Notes: generated from the letters alone by a model not told the origin. 64,000 nucleotides of DNA from Bacillota bacterium (GCA_021770445.1 JAETQY010000008.1:62001-126000); one strand, 5' to 3'. Positions 36,294 to 46,048 are shown, numbered from the stretch's first letter. Numbers and translations: made by a program.

Positions 36294-36323
36294 ATTATAC
36301 CCCGCAGTTCCCCGCCCAGGCAA
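36294..36323 (-). promoter_or_regulatory. Predicted promoter of the XRE membrane regulator
   Basis: Minus strand -35 TTGCCT (36318-36323), 18-bp spacer, -10 TATAAT (36294-36299). The 5' leader is about 30 nt. A GC-rich hairpin (36372-36378 / 36383-36389) between it and the PrsA-like gene may end the PrsA transcript. Confidence 0.65.
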
Positions 36324-36400
36324 CCAACTTTTGTTTACATGGCCCGTTTTTCTTGTTGGAAAATGTAGGGAGCGCCCCGATTGGGGCGCCCCCTGTTCGT

Positions 36401-37588
36401 TTAACCGGCCTGTTCCGCCTGGACGGCGGACTGGAGAGACTGGACCTTGTCCCAGAAGTCTCCCACGTTAATCCTGCCGAAGGCGTCGGTCTTTTCCACC
36501 CCCAGCCGCTCCCGCTCCTGGTCCAGGAACTGCTGGAACAGGTAGTTGACGCAGTCGGCACGGAAGTCGTCGGGGTCCATGGGCAGACGGAGGATGATGT
36601 GGTAGCCCAGGCCGCTGTCTACCACCTCGCTGATCTCGCCGACCTTGAGGGCCAGGGAGGTCTCCTCAAAGACGGGGACCATCTCCCCCTTGGAGGTGGT
36701 GTAGCCCTCGGGGTTGGACTCCAGGCCGGGGTCCTCGCTGTACTGGTGCATCAGCTCGTCAAAGAGGGCGATGGGGTCCTCCGCCGCCCGGAGCTGGGCG
36801 AGCAGGTCGTCGGCGGTGGCCTTCTTCTGGGCGATGACGGCCTCGTCCTCCAGGGGCTGGCGATTTTCATCGGTGGTGGACAGCAGGATATGCTTGACCT
36901 TGTACCTGCCGACCTCCTCCAGGTAGGCGTTCACCTCGGCGTCGGTGGGGTAGCGGCCGCTGTCCTCGCCGAAGTGCTTCTCCCGGAGCTGGTTATACAG
37001 GTCGGAGTTCTCGTTGAGGGTGGTGTACAGCTCCTTGGTAAGCAGATTGGCCCAGTATATGTGGGCGACCCGCCCCTCGTCGCCCTCCGCCTGGAGCACC
37101 ATGTTCACATAGTCGGATTCCACCCCAGAGGCGATGGAGGGGTCGGGGGTGAGGCTCTCCTGCCCGGCCATCTCCCGCAGGATACAGTGGAGGACAGCGT
37201 CATTCAGTGCTTGGTCCAGCATATACTGGCCGAAGGTGACGCCCTCGGTCATCTCGGTGTCCCAGGGCAGAGAGGTCATCTGTCCGCCAAACTGGGACAG
37301 ATACCCGCTGATCTCCCGCTGGAGCCAGTAGAGCAGCTGGTCGGCGGTGATATCGGCCGAGCCCAGTCTGGCCACCACCTCGTCCCCGGGCAGGCCGGAG
37401 ACCGTCAGATAGGGGTCGGTCACTTGGGACAGGTCGATGGGCTCCGCCTGCGCGGAGGACCCGGAGGAGGAGCCGTCGGGCAGAGAACCGGACCCGCTGG
37501 AGGGGGTCTTCTGTCCGCAGCCGCTGAGGGCGGACAGGGCCATAACAAGGGCCAGCGTCAGGGCCCCGAGGCGTTTTGTCGTTTTCAT
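36401..37588 (-). CDS. PrsA/SurA-like peptidylprolyl isomerase lipoprotein
   Basis: A 395-aa lipoprotein (lipobox LSALSGC, Cys24) with an N-terminal SurA/PrsA-type helical domain and a parvulin (PpiC) domain containing VKHILLSTTDENRQ, FDELMHQYSEDPGL and YHIILRLPM. It would act outside the membrane in folding of exported proteins. The start at 37588 (MKTTKRLGAL) has AAAGGA upstream; in-frame ATGs further up lack one. It is immediately downstream of mfd (75 bp). Confidence 0.9.
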   Translation of the reverse strand: MKTTKRLGALTLALVMALSALSGCGQKTPSSGSGSLPDGSSSGSSAQAEPIDLSQVTDPYLTVSGLPGDEVVARLGSADITADQLLYWLQREISGYLSQFGGQMTSLPWDTEMTEGVTFGQYMLDQALNDAVLHCILREMAGQESLTPDPSIASGVESDYVNMVLQAEGDEGRVAHIYWANLLTKELYTTLNENSDLYNQLREKHFGEDSGRYPTDAEVNAYLEEVGRYKVKHILLSTTDENRQPLEDEAVIAQKKATADDLLAQLRAAEDPIALFDELMHQYSEDPGLESNPEGYTTSKGEMVPVFEETSLALKVGEISEVVDSGLGYHIILRLPMDPDDFRADCVNYLFQQFLDQERERLGVEKTDAFGRINVGDFWDKVQSLQSAVQAEQAG

Positions 37589-37663
37589 AGCGCGCATCCT
37601 TTCTTTGGGGAGAAAATCATGAACGGCCCCTATCATACCACAGATTTGGGCTGTTGACAAGGG

Positions 37664-40600
37664 TCAACCCTCCAGCGCCCTGGCATAGTCCTCCACCACG
37701 TGGCGGGCGCACCGGAGGGGATCCTCGTTTTTGGCCAGCCGGAAGGAGAACCGGGGAACCTCCCCGGGCATGAGGAGCAGCCGCTTGGTGTACTTCTCCT
37801 GGGCGCACAGGGCGGAGAAGGGCTCCAGCCGGAACTCGTCCAGGGTAAAGACCAGCTTATCCCCCTTCTGGGCCAGGTCGTTAATGCGGCACTGGGCGGC
37901 CTTCGCCCGGAGAAGGGCCACCGACAGCAGGTTGTTCACCGGCCGGGGGGGCTCGCCGTACCGGTCGATGAGCTCATCCATCAGCTCGTCGGCCTCCTCC
38001 TCATTCCGGACCGCGGCGATGCGCCGGTACAGGTCCATCCGCTGCTCCGGGGAGGGGACGTACCTGTCCGGGATGGAGGCGGACACGCTGAGGTTGGCGG
38101 CGCACTCGGTCTTTGTGGGCAGGGGCTGGCCCTGCTCCAGCAGGACCGCCTCCTCCAGCAGCTTCAGGTACATGTCGTAGCCCACCGACAGCAGAAAACC
38201 GCTCTGCTCCGGGCCTAAGACATTGCCCGCGCCCCTGATCTCCAGGTCCCGCATGGCGATTTTGAAGCCAGAGCCGAACTCGGCGAACTCCCGGATGGCC
38301 TCCAGCCGCTTGGCGGCCACCTCGGAGAGCACCTTCCCCTTCCGGTAGGTGAGGTAGGCGAAGGCCCGCCGGGACGACCGGCCCACCCGCCCCCGGATCT
38401 GGTGGAGCTGGGCCAGGCCCAGCTTGTCGGCGTCCTCCATAATGAGGGTGTTCACGTTGGGCAGGTCGATGCCCGTCTCGATGATGGTGGTGCACACTAA
38501 GACATTCAGCTCCCCGTCGGTCATCTGGGCCATCACGTCGTCGATGGCCTCCTGGGTCATCCGCCCGTGAGCGATACCGATGGCGGCGTCCTCCCCCAGG
38601 AGCATCTGGATGCGGGCGGCGCACCGGTCGATGGTCTCCACCCGGTTGTGGAGGTAAAACACCTGCCCGCCCCGCTCCAGCTCCCGGCGCATGGCGTCGG
38701 CCAGGAGATTCCAGTCGTGCTCCAGCACATAGGTCTGCACCGGCTGGCGGTCGGCGGGGGGCTCCTCCAGAGTGGACATGTCCCGGATGCCGGATAGGGC
38801 CATGTTCAGCGTCCGGGGGATGGGGGTGGCCGACAGGGTGAGCACGTCCACCTGCTTGAAGGTCTCCTTTAGCTTCTCCTTGTGCTGTACCCCAAAGCGC
38901 TGCTCCTCGTCCACCACCAGCAGCCCCAGGTCCTTGAAGCGCACGTCCTTGTTGAACAGCCGGTGGGTGCCGATGAGGATGTCCACCTCCCCGTTTTCCA
39001 CCTTACGCAGGGTCTCCTTCATCTGGGCGGGGGTGCGGAAACGGGATACCACGTCGATGTTCACCGGGTACTTCTGAAACCGCCGCAGGGCGGTGAGGTA
39101 GTGCTGCCGGGCCAGGACGGTGGTGGGCACCAGGATGGCCGCCTGTTTGCCGTCCAGCACGCACTTCATCATGGCCCGAAAGGCCACCTCCGTCTTGCCG
39201 TAGCCCACGTCGCCGCACAGCAGCCGGTCCATGGGGATGGGCCGCTCCATGTCCCGCTTAATCTCCCCGATGCACCGCAGCTGGTCGTCGGTCTCGGTGT
39301 ACTCAAACTGCTCCTCGAACTCCCGCTGCCAGGGGGAGTCGGGGGAGAAGGCGTAGCCCGGCTGGCGCTGGCGCTGGGCGTAGAGCTGGATCAGCCCCTT
39401 GGCCAGGTCCTGCACCGCCTTTTTGGCCTTGGTCTTGGCCTTCTCCCACTCGCCGCCCCCCAGGCGGTTGAGCTTTCTGGTCTCGTTGGCGTCCTCGCCG
39501 CCGCCGATGTACTTGCTCACCAGGTCCAGCTGGGTGGCGGGGACATAGAGCACGTCGCTGCCGGCGTAGGCGATTTTCACGTAGTCCTTCTCAATGCCCT
39601 CCACGGGCATCTTTACCATGCCCACGTACCGCCCCACCCCGTGGTGCTCGTGGACCACCAGGTCGCCGGGGGTGAGGTCGGCGTAGGACTTCAGCTTCTG
39701 CCTGTTTGTGGCCTCCTTCCGGGGGCGGGACCTCCTGGGGGCGGCCTTCTCCCCCTCGGTAAGGACGGCCAGCTGGATGGAGGGGTACTCAAAGCCGCAG
39801 GACAGCCCCCCCACGGTGATGACCACCTGGCCCGGCTGGGGCAGCTCCTTGAGCTGGAAGTCCACAGCGGATTTGATCTTCTGCTCCCGGAGGAGGGTCT
39901 GCAAATCGATGGCCCGCTGCTCCCCGGACACCAGCACTAAACTGGCAAACCCGCTGTTCTGGTAGTGGGCCAGATCCTGCACCGCCGTCTCCAGGCTGGC
40001 CAGGAAGGGGGGGAGCTGCTTGGCGGTGACGGACAGCAGCTCCCTGGGGGGCGTGGGGTAGGAGGCGGTGGTAAAGGAGTCCAGATAGACCAGGGGGAAA
40101 TCCTCCAGCTTGCTCAGGAGCTGGGGGAAGGTGAGGGCCAGCTGGGTGCAGGAGGGGTCCAGCTCCCCCTGCTCCAGCAAGGTCTTGGCGTCCTCCTCCA
40201 GCTGCCACTGGTAGCTCTTGGCCCGGTCGGCGATCCGGGGCGCCTGATCGAAGATGACGCAGGCGTCAGGGGGCAGGCAGTCCACCGCTCCGGCCAGTTC
40301 GGGATAGATGAGGGGGAGATACCGGTCCAGGGCGGGGAAGGTCCGCCCCTGGGCGATGGCCTCGCCGTCCTGCTCCAGGGTGGCGGCCAGCTCCCTGTTC
40401 CCATTTTGAAGAGCCTTGGCCGCCAATTTTTCCATCTTTTTGCTCAGCCCCCCGAAGCCGCCGGGGGAGAGCTGGGGGAGAACCTCGGCGGCGGGGAGAA
40501 AGACCGCGGCGTCGATATTTTCCGTCCGGCGCTGGGTGGCGGGGTCAAAGACCCCCATGGCGTCCACCTCGTCCCCGAAGAACTCCGCCCGGACGGGCTG

Positions 40601-41164
40601 CTCCATGCCGGGGGAGAACACGTCCAGGATGCCCCCCCGGAGGGCAAACTGGCCCACTCCCTCCACCTGCTCGCACCGGACGTACCCGGCGGCGGCCAGG
40701 GCCTCGGCCAGCTCGTTCAGGTCATAGGAGCCGCCGATCTTCAGCTCCAGGCAGCACTGCTCCAGCAGCGCCCGGGGCATGGTCCGCTGGAGCAGGCCCT
40801 CTACGGTGGTCACCAGGAAGGGATAGTTTCCTCCGGCCAGGCCCCGCATCAGGGCCAGCCGCCTGTGCTCCCACTGGCGGGAGAGGGCGGCGGCGTTGTG
40901 GAAGGTGAAGTCCCGGGGGCCTAGTACAGGGACGCTTACCCCAGCAAAGGCGGACAGGTCCCGGGCCAGCTTCTGCCCCTCGCTCTCGTCGGCGCACACC
41001 AGCACCACCGGCCGGCCGGTGACCAGGCCGATGCCGGCGGCTGCGTGGCAGCGATGGATGGCCGCCGCCCCGGACAGGGCCACGGGGGAACGGCCCCCCT
41101 CCAGCGCGGCGAGGAGCTGTTGAAATTCAGGCAGTCGATTTAGGGCGGCAGTGAGCAGTTTCAT
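37664..41164 (-). CDS. mfd: Transcription-repair coupling factor Mfd
   Basis: A 1166-aa SF2 translocase that removes stalled RNA polymerase and recruits UvrA. Domains: UvrB-like N-terminal region; RNAP-interaction domain (GDLVVHEHHGVGRYVGMVKM, about residue 490); helicase core with Walker A GDVGYGKTEVAF, VVDEEQRFGV and LSATPIPRTL; motif VI QIRGRVGRSSRRAFAYL; C-terminal TRCF domain. The start at 41164 has GAGGT; an in-frame ATG 14 codons upstream is less likely. Full length. Confidence 0.98.
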   Translation of the reverse strand: MKLLTAALNRLPEFQQLLAALEGGRSPVALSGAAAIHRCHAAAGIGLVTGRPVVLVCADESEGQKLARDLSAFAGVSVPVLGPRDFTFHNAAALSRQWEHRRLALMRGLAGGNYPFLVTTVEGLLQRTMPRALLEQCCLELKIGGSYDLNELAEALAAAGYVRCEQVEGVGQFALRGGILDVFSPGMEQPVRAEFFGDEVDAMGVFDPATQRRTENIDAAVFLPAAEVLPQLSPGGFGGLSKKMEKLAAKALQNGNRELAATLEQDGEAIAQGRTFPALDRYLPLIYPELAGAVDCLPPDACVIFDQAPRIADRAKSYQWQLEEDAKTLLEQGELDPSCTQLALTFPQLLSKLEDFPLVYLDSFTTASYPTPPRELLSVTAKQLPPFLASLETAVQDLAHYQNSGFASLVLVSGEQRAIDLQTLLREQKIKSAVDFQLKELPQPGQVVITVGGLSCGFEYPSIQLAVLTEGEKAAPRRSRPRKEATNRQKLKSYADLTPGDLVVHEHHGVGRYVGMVKMPVEGIEKDYVKIAYAGSDVLYVPATQLDLVSKYIGGGEDANETRKLNRLGGGEWEKAKTKAKKAVQDLAKGLIQLYAQRQRQPGYAFSPDSPWQREFEEQFEYTETDDQLRCIGEIKRDMERPIPMDRLLCGDVGYGKTEVAFRAMMKCVLDGKQAAILVPTTVLARQHYLTALRRFQKYPVNIDVVSRFRTPAQMKETLRKVENGEVDILIGTHRLFNKDVRFKDLGLLVVDEEQRFGVQHKEKLKETFKQVDVLTLSATPIPRTLNMALSGIRDMSTLEEPPADRQPVQTYVLEHDWNLLADAMRRELERGGQVFYLHNRVETIDRCAARIQMLLGEDAAIGIAHGRMTQEAIDDVMAQMTDGELNVLVCTTIIETGIDLPNVNTLIMEDADKLGLAQLHQIRGRVGRSSRRAFAYLTYRKGKVLSEVAAKRLEAIREFAEFGSGFKIAMRDLEIRGAGNVLGPEQSGFLLSVGYDMYLKLLEEAVLLEQGQPLPTKTECAANLSVSASIPDRYVPSPEQRMDLYRRIAAVRNEEEADELMDELIDRYGEPPRPVNNLLSVALLRAKAAQCRINDLAQKGDKLVFTLDEFRLEPFSALCAQEKYTKRLLLMPGEVPRFSFRLAKNEDPLRCARHVVEDYARALEG

Positions 41165-41267
41165 GGGAAATACCTCGAAATTTGGAAAATCGTTAGAACG
41201 CGGCAACGCCCCTGCCCCCGGGAAGGGGGAGGGGTGATGTCAATATCTTAATCGTAAAAGGGAAAAA

Positions 41268-42059
41268 TCAGGTGATCTCGTAGTCCCGGCCAAATTGGAG
41301 GGAACCGAAGTCGATGTGTCCCCCGCGGTCGGGGCGGTGATCGTCATCCTCGTCCTCGTCGTCCTGGCGGCTGCCCTCCTGGTAGTCCCGGGCATCATCC
41401 TCGTCGTAGTCGTCCTCCTGGGGGGCGCCGGGGATGAACTCGGCGGTGTCAGACAGGTCGGGCTCCTCCTCGTCCTCCGCCTCCGCCTTAGCCCGCAGGT
41501 TTTCGGCGGTGGCGGCCTCCATGGCCTGGGCCAGCAGGCGCTGGACGTTGTCGTCGATCTCGTCGGCCTTCTCCTGGACCGGGTCGGCGGCAGGCTGGGT
41601 CTCGGGGGGATAGAGCTCCTCCAGCTGGGAGAGCAGCTTGGCCTCGTCGGACTGGAGCTGGCGCACCTTGGACACAAAGGCGGCGGTGCCCTGCTGAGCC
41701 TTTTTCAGGCGGAACTCCTCCGCCTCTAGCTCCCGGGCCAGCTCAGCCCTGCGGCTCTGTGCCTCGGCGTCGGCCTGGGAGAGCAGCTCGTCCCGCTTCC
41801 GCTCGGCCTCGCGCACCAGGTCGTCGGCCATCCGCTGGGCGGCCATCAGGGCCTTGCGCATGGCCTCCTCGGTGGAGCGGTACTCCTCCACCTTGTCCAC
41901 CAGTACCTTCATCTTGTTTTTCAGCACCGCGTTCTCGTTAAACAGCGCGGAGTAGTCCCCGGTGAGAACGTCCAGAAACTCGTCCACCTGGGCCATATTG
42001 TAGCCGCCGAAATTGGCCTTTTGAAAGGCGCGTTCGGATACTTCCTGCGGTGTGAGCAT
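41268..42059 (-). CDS. divIVA: DivIVA-domain cell-division protein
   Basis: A 263-aa protein with the DivIVA membrane-binding N-terminal domain (MLTPQEVSERAFQKANFGGY, then NMAQVDEFLDVLTGDY), a long coiled coil (about residues 30-165) and a very acidic, Asp-rich disordered C-terminus. It localises to curved membrane at poles and septa. The start at 42059 has AGGAGG. Part of the sepF-yggS division cluster. Confidence 0.92.
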   Translation of the reverse strand: MLTPQEVSERAFQKANFGGYNMAQVDEFLDVLTGDYSALFNENAVLKNKMKVLVDKVEEYRSTEEAMRKALMAAQRMADDLVREAERKRDELLSQADAEAQSRRAELARELEAEEFRLKKAQQGTAAFVSKVRQLQSDEAKLLSQLEELYPPETQPAADPVQEKADEIDDNVQRLLAQAMEAATAENLRAKAEAEDEEEPDLSDTAEFIPGAPQEDDYDEDDARDYQEGSRQDDEDEDDDHRPDRGGHIDFGSLQFGRDYEIT

Positions 42060-42087
42060 AGCGATTCCTCCTGCTCGTTTTCTGATT

Positions 42088-43074
42088 CTAATCAAAGGAG
42101 CTTGAAAAAAGCTCCCAAAACTTCGGGTTCCAGTCAAAATACTGGTCCAGCACCACGGCCTGGCTGTCCTCCCAAGTTATTGCGGTGACCAGGTCCCCCA
42201 TGCCGTCTGCGTGGGAGGAGCCGGAGATAAACTGCCGCAGAACAAGGCCCTGCTCCGCCGGCTCCGCGTAGTAGATGCCGTCGATGTTCCTGGGCTGGGT
42301 GGGCCAGGTCAGCGCACCGTCCTCATAGATGGGCTCAAAGGTAAAGTCGAAGCCATGCTCGTCGCTGTCCCGCTGGTAGTCCGCCAGCCACTGGTTCAGG
42401 TCCAGGACCTCGGTGTACCCTGTCTCCGGGACGGTGACCTGGGCGGTCATAGCCTCCTGATCCAACGTGGCTTTCATGCCATAGTGCGGAACGGGCAGAG
42501 AAACGATGCCATTCTGAAAGGCGTAGGCATATACATAGATGCCCCCCATGCCGCCGTTGCCCAGGGTGTCCGTCCACAGGACCAGAACGGGATTCCCGGT
42601 CCTGTCCCGGGTCCAGACGGCCTCGGAGCGGTGCTCGCCCAAGGGGAAGAACCAGCCCCCTGTGGTAATGGGCTGCTCGTTGCTCTCCCGGCCGATGGGC
42701 TGCTCCCAAACCGCCTCCCCCTTGGTTACCACCAAGGTGCAGAAGCGGGTGGGGAATTGGGTGTCCTCCTCCCAGGTGTCGGACCCAGATTCAACGGGGC
42801 TGTAAAGCTTCTCCGCCCGCAGCTCCACCAGCTCGTCCGCGCCGTCCCCGTCCATGTCAACGGACCAGCTCTCCATTACCATGGGGTAGGGGGAGGCCGG
42901 ATCATCTGTCAGGACGATCCCGGCGGGCTCGTCTCCGCCGGACGTGGAGACGGCGGCGGACTGCTCCGGCGGCGGGCCGGACTGGCCCGGCTGGCTGGAG
43001 GCTTCAGGGGACTGGGCACACCCGGCCAGCAGGGCGGCGGTAAGGAGCAAAACAGCGGGCAATTTCAGTCCCAT
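42088..43074 (-). CDS. Lipoprotein of unknown function with VCBS/FG-GAP-like motif
   Basis: A 328-aa protein with a signal peptide and lipobox LLAGC (Cys19), a Ser/Pro/Gly-rich linker and an exported domain containing VDMDGDGADELVEL, an Asp-rich calcium-binding-type loop seen in integrin-like repeats. Otherwise unrecognised. It sits between sepF and divIVA, where Bacillus-type clusters carry ylmG and ylmH. Confidence 0.75.
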   Translation of the reverse strand: MGLKLPAVLLLTAALLAGCAQSPEASSQPGQSGPPPEQSAAVSTSGGDEPAGIVLTDDPASPYPMVMESWSVDMDGDGADELVELRAEKLYSPVESGSDTWEEDTQFPTRFCTLVVTKGEAVWEQPIGRESNEQPITTGGWFFPLGEHRSEAVWTRDRTGNPVLVLWTDTLGNGGMGGIYVYAYAFQNGIVSLPVPHYGMKATLDQEAMTAQVTVPETGYTEVLDLNQWLADYQRDSDEHGFDFTFEPIYEDGALTWPTQPRNIDGIYYAEPAEQGLVLRQFISGSSHADGMGDLVTAITWEDSQAVVLDQYFDWNPKFWELFSSSFD

Positions 43075-43089
43075 AAGTAATATTCCTCT

Positions 43090-43572
43090 TTAGAAATACA
43101 GCCCGTTGTTCTCCAGCTCGTCGATCAGATCGCCCAGGATGTCCACGTTGTAGGGTGTAATGATATAGGTGGAGATGGCCACCTTCTTAATCTTGCCCTC
43201 CTGGGCGTAGGACACGCCGGCCAGGAAGTCCAGCAGACGGCGGGCAATCTCGCCGTTGGTGGACTCCAGGTTCAGCACCACGGTGCGCTTCTCCCGCAGG
43301 TGGTCGGCGATGGAAGACGCGTCCTCGAACCGCTCGGGCTTCACCAGCACCACCTGGAGCTGGGTGGCGGCCCGGATGTTGACCACCTTGTTGGAGCGGC
43401 GGTCGTCCTCGGGGGCGGGGGCGCTGCTGTAGCCGCTGTCTCTGGGGGCGCGGTCGGCGCTGCGCTCCCGGCGCTCTACGGGGCGGGGAGAGAGGTCGAA
43501 ATCATCATAATCGTCCTCATCCTCGTCCTCATAGGGGTGGGCCAGCCGCTTGAACTCGTCAAAAATTCCCAT
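43090..43572 (-). CDS. sepF: Cell division protein SepF
   Basis: A 160-aa FtsZ-binding membrane anchor: amphipathic N-terminus (MGIFDEFKRL), an acidic and Pro/Arg linker and the SepF core (LVKPERFEDASSIADHLREK, TVVLNLESTNGEIARRLLDF, ISTYIITPYNVDIL). It cooperates with DivIVA and YggS-family genes typically clustered with it, as here. Confidence 0.95.
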   Translation of the reverse strand: MGIFDEFKRLAHPYEDEDEDDYDDFDLSPRPVERRERSADRAPRDSGYSSAPAPEDDRRSNKVVNIRAATQLQVVLVKPERFEDASSIADHLREKRTVVLNLESTNGEIARRLLDFLAGVSYAQEGKIKKVAISTYIITPYNVDILGDLIDELENNGLYF

Positions 43573-43625
43573 TTGTATGATCCTCTTTTCTCCGAAGTAT
43601 AAAGTGTGCTATGGACACAGAGCCG

Positions 43626-44336
43626 TCAGTGGACGCGATCCACAGGGGGGCGGGGACCGAACAGCGCGGTGCCCACCCGGACCAGGGTGGCGCCCTCCGC
43701 GATGGCGTCCTCGTAGTCGGCGCTCATGCCCATGGAGAGACAGTCTATAACACTCTGATTATCCGACATTTTGTTCATTATGTCAACAAAAAGATTGCGC
43801 ATTTGGGAAAAATATTTTCGGTTGGCCCCCGGAAGGCTGGAAACAGGGGGAATTGCCATCAGGCCCCGCAGACGGACGTGGGGACAGCTCACAGCCAGCC
43901 CGGCCAGTTGGGGCAGCTTTTCGGGAGAAATGCCCCCCTTGCTCTCCTCTCCGGCGATGTTCACCTCCAGAAGGATGTCCTGCACAAGACCCAGCTTGTC
44001 CGCCTGGGTGTCGATCACCCGGAGCAGCCGCTCCGAGTCCACCGAGTGAATGAGGGACACCTTGCCCACCACCTGCTTTACCTTGTTGGTCTGGAGGTGG
44101 CCAATGAAATGGACCTCCGCCCCGGCGTAGGCGTTGGCCTCCAGGTGGGCAGTGAGCTCCTGTACCCGGTTCTCCCCGCACAGGCGGATGCCGCCGGCGA
44201 TGGCGGAACGGATGGTGTCATCAGTCTGCACCTTGGTGGCGGCGCACAGAGAGATCTCTCCCGGGTCCCGGCCCGCCGCCCGGGCGGCGGCGGCGATCCT
44301 CTCCTGCACAGCTTTGATGTTTTGGGACAGATCCAT
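43626..44336 (-). CDS. yggS: YggS/YlmE-family PLP homeostasis protein
   Basis: A 236-aa alanine-racemase-fold protein binding pyridoxal phosphate on the lysine in LCAATKVQTDDTI (Lys35). Also seen are GENRVQELTAHLE, HFIGHLQTNKVKQVVGKV, LLEVNIAGEESKGG and SMGMSADYEDAIAEGATLVR. It buffers PLP and affects amino-acid metabolism. In Firmicutes it lies with sepF and divIVA. Confidence 0.95.
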   Translation of the reverse strand: MDLSQNIKAVQERIAAAARAAGRDPGEISLCAATKVQTDDTIRSAIAGGIRLCGENRVQELTAHLEANAYAGAEVHFIGHLQTNKVKQVVGKVSLIHSVDSERLLRVIDTQADKLGLVQDILLEVNIAGEESKGGISPEKLPQLAGLAVSCPHVRLRGLMAIPPVSSLPGANRKYFSQMRNLFVDIMNKMSDNQSVIDCLSMGMSADYEDAIAEGATLVRVGTALFGPRPPVDRVH

Positions 44337-44365
44337 AATGATTCCTTCTCTCTATCTATATGATG

Positions 44366-45631
44366 TCAGCCCTCCAGCAGCAGGCCGTCCTGTAGGCCGG
44401 TGCCATGGGTGATGACGGCATCCCCAGCCCGGAGGACCTTTCGGCCCGTACCCACCGGGCGAGTTACGTAGTAGTCGCTGCCCTCGTAGAGGATATCCAC
44501 CTCCCGGAACTCGGTGCGGCCGTTGACCAGGGCATACACCCCGGTCTTGGTGACGGTGGAGGCGGCTTCACCGGAGTCGGAGGCATCCTCTTCCACCAGG
44601 CGCAGGGCCTGCTTGGGGATGCGCAGGCCGGACCAGCTCTCAAAGACCAGCTCGGCGGTCTGGTGGCGCAGCAAGGTGGTGAGGGTGAGATACCGGTTGG
44701 AGGAGAAAACCACCAATGTGACCCCCCCCTCGGTGGCGCCGATGCGGTCCACTGTCATCTCCACGTCCCGGTTCAGCTCCCCGGAGAAGCGCAGAGAGGC
44801 GGTGCCCCCCTCCTCCAGGCGGCGGGCGGCCGCCTCGGGCAGGTTGGCGGCGAAATACCAGGTGTCGGAGGTAATAAGCTTGCCCATAGCGCCGCTGTCC
44901 TCCCCAGCGGGATTGTTGATGAGCTCCTGGAGGGTGGTGGGGGTGAGCTGATTGACGGTGTCCGGGGTGAGCCGGGTCTCGTAGCCGTCCACCAGGCTGG
45001 AAAAGACCCCCGGTGTGGGCGCGGAGACCCGGGTGGTGGCCCGGGCGGACTGGCGGGTGAGGACAGATAGCTCCTCCCTGAGCTGGCGCAGCCGGGCGGA
45101 CAGGTCGGCGGAGGTGAGGCCGTCCCCATAGGTGTAGCCCCGCTTGAGCACGCTGCTCTTCACCCCCAGTACCTGCTCCCGGAGCTGGGTGCAGTCGCCC
45201 AGGGCGTAGGAGGCCCGCAGCGACACCATGGACTGGATGATGTCCTCGTCCAGCCGGGCGGCGGACTCCAGATCGCCCGACTGGGAGATGGCCCCCTCCA
45301 GCAGCTCAATGGCCAGCTCCAGCTCCTCAATGTGGGCCTGGCTGGCCTGGGCCTGGCTGTCCCGGTAGACCAGGGCGATCTGCTGGCCCTTGCCCACCTT
45401 CTCGCCCTCCGCCCGGGTGAGCTCCAGGATGCCGGACTGGGCCGGGAGGACCAGGGCCTCCCGTACCACAAGGCCCTCCGCCGTCACGCTGTCGCTGGCG
45501 GTGTAGGAGTAGACCTGGGCGGTCTGGTAGGGCTCGTTCAGGGCGCTGAATATGTAGTAGCCCAGATAGAGGGCGATTACCCCGGCGAAGATCAGGATGG
45601 TAAAGGTAATCAGGGGTTTTCCTTGTTTCAT
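44366..45631 (-). CDS. HlyD-like membrane-fusion/adaptor protein
   Basis: A 421-aa protein with one N-terminal TM (ITFTILIFAGVIALYLGYYI), a biotinyl-lipoyl-like hairpin half (GILELTRAEGEKVGKGQQIA), a coiled-coil region (about residues 95-200) and beta-barrel domains. It resembles adaptor subunits of efflux systems, but no transporter is adjacent. In several Clostridia a similar gene heads the sepF cluster, so an envelope or division-linked role is possible. The partner is unknown. Confidence 0.8.
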   Translation of the reverse strand: MKQGKPLITFTILIFAGVIALYLGYYIFSALNEPYQTAQVYSYTASDSVTAEGLVVREALVLPAQSGILELTRAEGEKVGKGQQIALVYRDSQAQASQAHIEELELAIELLEGAISQSGDLESAARLDEDIIQSMVSLRASYALGDCTQLREQVLGVKSSVLKRGYTYGDGLTSADLSARLRQLREELSVLTRQSARATTRVSAPTPGVFSSLVDGYETRLTPDTVNQLTPTTLQELINNPAGEDSGAMGKLITSDTWYFAANLPEAAARRLEEGGTASLRFSGELNRDVEMTVDRIGATEGGVTLVVFSSNRYLTLTTLLRHQTAELVFESWSGLRIPKQALRLVEEDASDSGEAASTVTKTGVYALVNGRTEFREVDILYEGSDYYVTRPVGTGRKVLRAGDAVITHGTGLQDGLLLEG

Positions 45632-45660
45632 AGGGATTCTCTCTTTCGTTGCTCTTGCAG

Positions 45661-45721
45661 GGGCCGCCGCCTTCGGCGGCCCGTTCTGCTATGACGGACG
45701 TGGCGGCGATGGCGCCGCCCC
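45661..45721. repeat. GC-rich hairpin repeat between hfq and HlyD-like gene
   Basis: Stem GGGCCGCCG / CGGCGGCCC (45661-45669, 45674-45682), 4-nt loop, followed by a second palindromic block around GGCGGCGATGGCGCCGCC (45702-45719). Could serve as the terminator for hfq on the minus strand or be a dispersed REP-like unit. Confidence 0.55.
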
Positions 45722-45964
45722 CTACATACCTTCCTCCTCGGTCAGCGGAACGGGCCGCTCGGGCACAATGGTGGAAATGGCGTGCTTGTAGATGACCTGC
45801 TGCTTGCCGTCGCTGGTGAGAATGACGGTAAAGGCGTCAAAGCCGGTGATATAGCCCCGCATCTGAAAGCCGTTCATTAAAAACATGGTGACCGGCCGGC
45901 GCTCCCGCCGGGCCTGGGTGAGGAAGATCTCCTGGAGGTTGTTGGTTTTTGTCATAGTTGTCAT
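45722..45964 (-). CDS. hfq: RNA chaperone Hfq
   Basis: An 80-aa Sm-like protein: [38 protein letters not shown] (Sm1) and [14 protein letters not shown] (Sm2, family YKHAI). It forms hexamers and assists sRNA-mRNA pairing. The ATG at 45964 lies 11 nt after GGAG; a GTG four codons upstream overlaps the RBS and a second ATG three codons in is possible. Downstream of miaA, the conserved miaA-hfq order. Confidence 0.95.
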   Translation of the reverse strand: MTTMTKTNNLQEIFLTQARRERRPVTMFLMNGFQMRGYITGFDAFTVILTSDGKQQVIYKHAISTIVPERPVPLTEEEGM

Positions 45965-46048
45965 GATATGTAGCACTCCTTTTTTCTATTAAGAGCGGAG
46001 CCGTCGTGAGCAGCGCGGATGGACCGGAGCGAGAGATACAAACCAAGG

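Noticed and set aside
35138-37657. Plus-strand frame of 839 codons over the permease end, XRE and PrsA genes
   Set aside because: Runs antisense or out of frame through three well-supported genes and a terminator; no RBS or domain.
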